From: Bacillota bacterium
GTDB lineage: Bacteria > Bacillota > Clostridia > Acetivibrionales > DSM-2933
DNA length: 6,787 nt
Reading direction: 5' to 3'
NCBI GenBank assembly: GCA_023441845.1
Contig: JAEZNF010000291.1
Span: 1-6,787, forward strand
Part shown: positions 5,629-6,787 of the stretch, piece by piece
How the letters are laid out: each line of letters starts with the position of its first letter
Position numbering within the stretch: the stretch's first letter is position 1
Translations under genes and position numbers: made by a program
The notes under the pieces: generated by a model
Told to the model about the DNA's origin: nothing
Database searches by the model: none
What the model saw: only the letters and a program-made list of their open reading frames with translations

Positions 5629-6787
5629 TTACCTTATTACAGCTTGCGGATAATCTGCAGCAGTTCTGTTAAAGTTCCCTGCAATAATCATAATATCAAC
5701 CATATTAACCGCATTGTCTTTATTCAGGTCCCTGACGTCTTTATACCTGGCATCTCCCTGTATGGCATTAAAGGAAGCTGCTGCATCAATTACGTCACTC
5801 ATACTTATGGCACCGTCGTTGTTTACGTCTCCCGACCACATAAGAAGCAAACCGAACTGAGTACCTGGCGTTATGCCATTAACTTTTCTACTCAAATAGC
5901 CCGGCTTTGATATTGTTATTGAGTAAGCAGTACCATCATCAATGCATTCTGCCTCAAAATATCCGCTTGTATTTGTTCTTGCAAACGTGCTTTCTCTGCC
6001 CTTAAGCTCTATTACAAAATCTTGATACAACTTGCTGCTTGCCGCTGAATAATTATCCACCCTTATATTGCCGGATACCTTGAATGTATCGACACGTTGT
6101 GTGGGTGTTGGTGTTGGAGACGGTTTCTTTGTGCTTGTAGGTGTCGGTGCTGTTATGTCGCCGTAGTACTTGGTCATAGCCGCCAGGGCGCCTACCAGGC
6201 CTGCATTATAGTCAATAGCAACCTCCGAACATGTAAATTTGTCAGTAAGATCTGTATACCTGTCGCTCATATCCGGACCACCGACCAGAGCTCCTGTTAA
6301 TACGTTCTTAGCCGGGTCCTTCCAGTTATCCCATCCGCTGATTCCACTCGCAGCTCTGTGATGCGGGTGTTTGGGATAATTTGATCCAAAACCTACTATG
6401 TATGACATGTTGGCAGGATTTGCCCCCATTATATAATCTATTTGTGACTTTGCAAAGGTCTTAGCCGATTCATCCTTATAGAGTTTGTAATACATCAATG
6501 CAAGGAAAGATTCCGCTGCGCTATACCTTAATGTTCCCCAACTGTCCAAAACCCTCAATCCTCCGGGAGTTTTACTGATAGAATTTTTCCAATAATTCAG
6601 GTTTGATGTTATTGCATCTTTATATTTGGCTTCCCCTGTAAACTCAGCTGCTGCACATGCGGCAGCCAGCTTCATATCATTCCAGCAGATTGTCCAGTTA
6701 GTACCGGGTGACGGTAAAAATGATGCCAGATCTGTCTTGTACGAATTATTATTCTCGGCCGCATATAACCATACTGCAGCCCATGCC
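5629..6787 (-). CDS. Glycoside hydrolase family 9 enzyme (cellulase-type) with X module and dockerin, C-terminal 385 residues; 5' end off the right edge
   Basis: This is a secreted plant-polysaccharide hydrolase, probably an endo- or processive beta-1,4-glucanase. The frame stays open to the window edge. The Met codon at 6675 is internal, because the upstream 37 codons (AWAAVWLYAAENNNSY..., then WTICWNDMKLAAAC) are GH9-like. Counting from that Met, SYIVGFGSNYPKHPHHR (91-107) matches GH9 signature 1, and YTDLTDKFTCSEVAIDYNA (140-158) matches signature 2, with E151 as catalytic acid. The catalytic module ends near 172 (MTKYYG). A Pro/Thr linker (about 176-193), an X-like beta module (about 197-280) and a dockerin (about 281-345) follow. 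No CBM3 lies between the catalytic module and the linker, unlike many clostridial GH9 enzymes. The catalytic Asp residues, any N-terminal Ig or CBM module and the signal peptide are outside the window. Substrate specificity cannot be decided here. Confidence 0.94.
   Translation of the reverse strand, partial: AWAAVWLYAAENNNSYKTDLASFLPSPGTNWTICWNDMKLAAACAAAEFTGEAKYKDAITSNLNYWKNSISKTPGGLRVLDSWGTLRYSAAESFLALMYYKLYKDESAKTFAKSQIDYIMGANPANMSYIVGFGSNYPKHPHHRAASGISGWDNWKDPAKNVLTGALVGGPDMSDRYTDLTDKFTCSEVAIDYNAGLVGALAAMTKYYGDITAPTPTSTKKPSPTPTPTQRVDTFKVSGNIRVDNYSAASSKLYQDFVIELKGRESTFARTNTSGYFEAECIDDGTAYSITISKPGYLSRKVNGITPGTQFGLLLMWSGDVNNDGAISMSDVIDAAASFNAIQGDARYKDVRDLNKDNAVNMVDIMIIAGNFNRTAADYPQAVIR
5644..5835 (-). 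other. Dockerin module of the GH9 enzyme, type II-like
   Basis: Two EF-hand-like calcium loops are visible. In the first, GDVNNDGAISMSD, the ligand positions are D283, N285, D287, S291 and D294 (numbered from the internal Met at 6675). In the second, RDLNKDNAVNMVD, they are D316, N318, D320, N324 and D327. Each is followed by a helix (VIDAAASFNAI and IMIIAGNFN). Positions 10-11 of the loops are Met-Ser and Met-Val rather than the Ser-Thr pair common in type I enzyme dockerins. A WSGD junction links it directly to the preceding X-like module, as in type II X-dockerins. The type call is by resemblance from memory. Confidence 0.85.
5836..6087 (-). other. X-like (carboxypeptidase-regulatory-type) beta module next to the dockerin
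   Basis: Residues about 197-280 (from the internal Met) read as a small beta-sandwich. Landmarks are FKVSGNIRVD, DFVIELKGR, TNTSGYFEAE, YSITISKPGYLSRKVNGI and LLLMWSGD. The NTSGYFE turn followed by an ISKPGYL strand is typical of carboxypeptidase regulatory-like domains. The same order of motifs occurs in the X module before the type II dockerin of the scaffoldin CipA, where it stabilises the dockerin and contacts the cohesin. Confidence 0.72.
6097..6150 (-). other. Pro/Thr-rich linker with short repeats
   Basis: The segment encodes TAPTPTSTKKPSPTPTPTQR, a flexible linker typical of secreted clostridial cellulases, often O-glycosylated. At the DNA level it appears as short imperfect GGTGTTG-type repeats on the plus strand. 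It marks the border between the catalytic module and the X-dockerin part. Confidence 0.85.

Noticed and set aside
5629..6675. Start of the GH9 gene at the Met codon at 6675
   Set aside because: GH9-like sequence continues in frame without a stop to the window edge, and no ribosome binding site precedes that Met; it is an internal methionine.

Overview
The window comes from an anaerobic, AT-rich, low-GC Gram-positive bacterium, most likely a cellulosome-forming clostridium of the Acetivibrio/Ruminiclostridium/Pseudobacteroides group. The evidence is a glycoside hydrolase family 9 (GH9) enzyme ending in a dockerin, a Re-type citrate synthase (typical of strict anaerobes), strong GGAGG ribosome binding sites and clostridial codon use. 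The species cannot be fixed from the sequence alone.

Positions 1-3728 (minus strand) hold a tight three-gene operon, read from right to left: a Re-citrate synthase-like enzyme (2349-3728), a short-form 642-residue aconitase (368-2296) and a GntR/FadR-type regulator cut by the left edge (1-323). The gaps are 52 and 44 nt with no terminator between genes. Together the enzymes turn oxaloacetate plus acetyl-CoA into citrate and then isocitrate, the oxidative half-TCA branch that anaerobes use to reach 2-oxoglutarate and glutamate. No isocitrate dehydrogenase is visible in the window.

Positions 3729-3949 are a divergent control region. The operon has a near-consensus sigma-A promoter (TTGACA, 17 bp, TACAAT) whose spacer and -10 box lie inside a perfect 24-bp palindrome. 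The core of that palindrome, TTGTATACAA, fits the FadR-subfamily GntR operator pattern. The simplest reading is that the regulator encoded third in the operon controls its own promoter.

Positions 3950-5281 (plus strand) encode a methyl-accepting chemotaxis-type transducer with two adjacent membrane helices and essentially no extracellular sensor domain.

Positions 5282-5628 are non-coding and end in a strong bidirectional terminator shared by the two convergent genes.

Positions 5629-6787 (minus strand) encode the C-terminal 385 residues of a GH9 enzyme: the end of the catalytic module, a Pro/Thr linker, an X-like beta module and a dockerin. The X-dockerin pair resembles the type II X-dockerin that usually ends a primary scaffoldin such as CipA, rather than an ordinary enzyme-borne type I dockerin. 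This is the most unusual item in the window.
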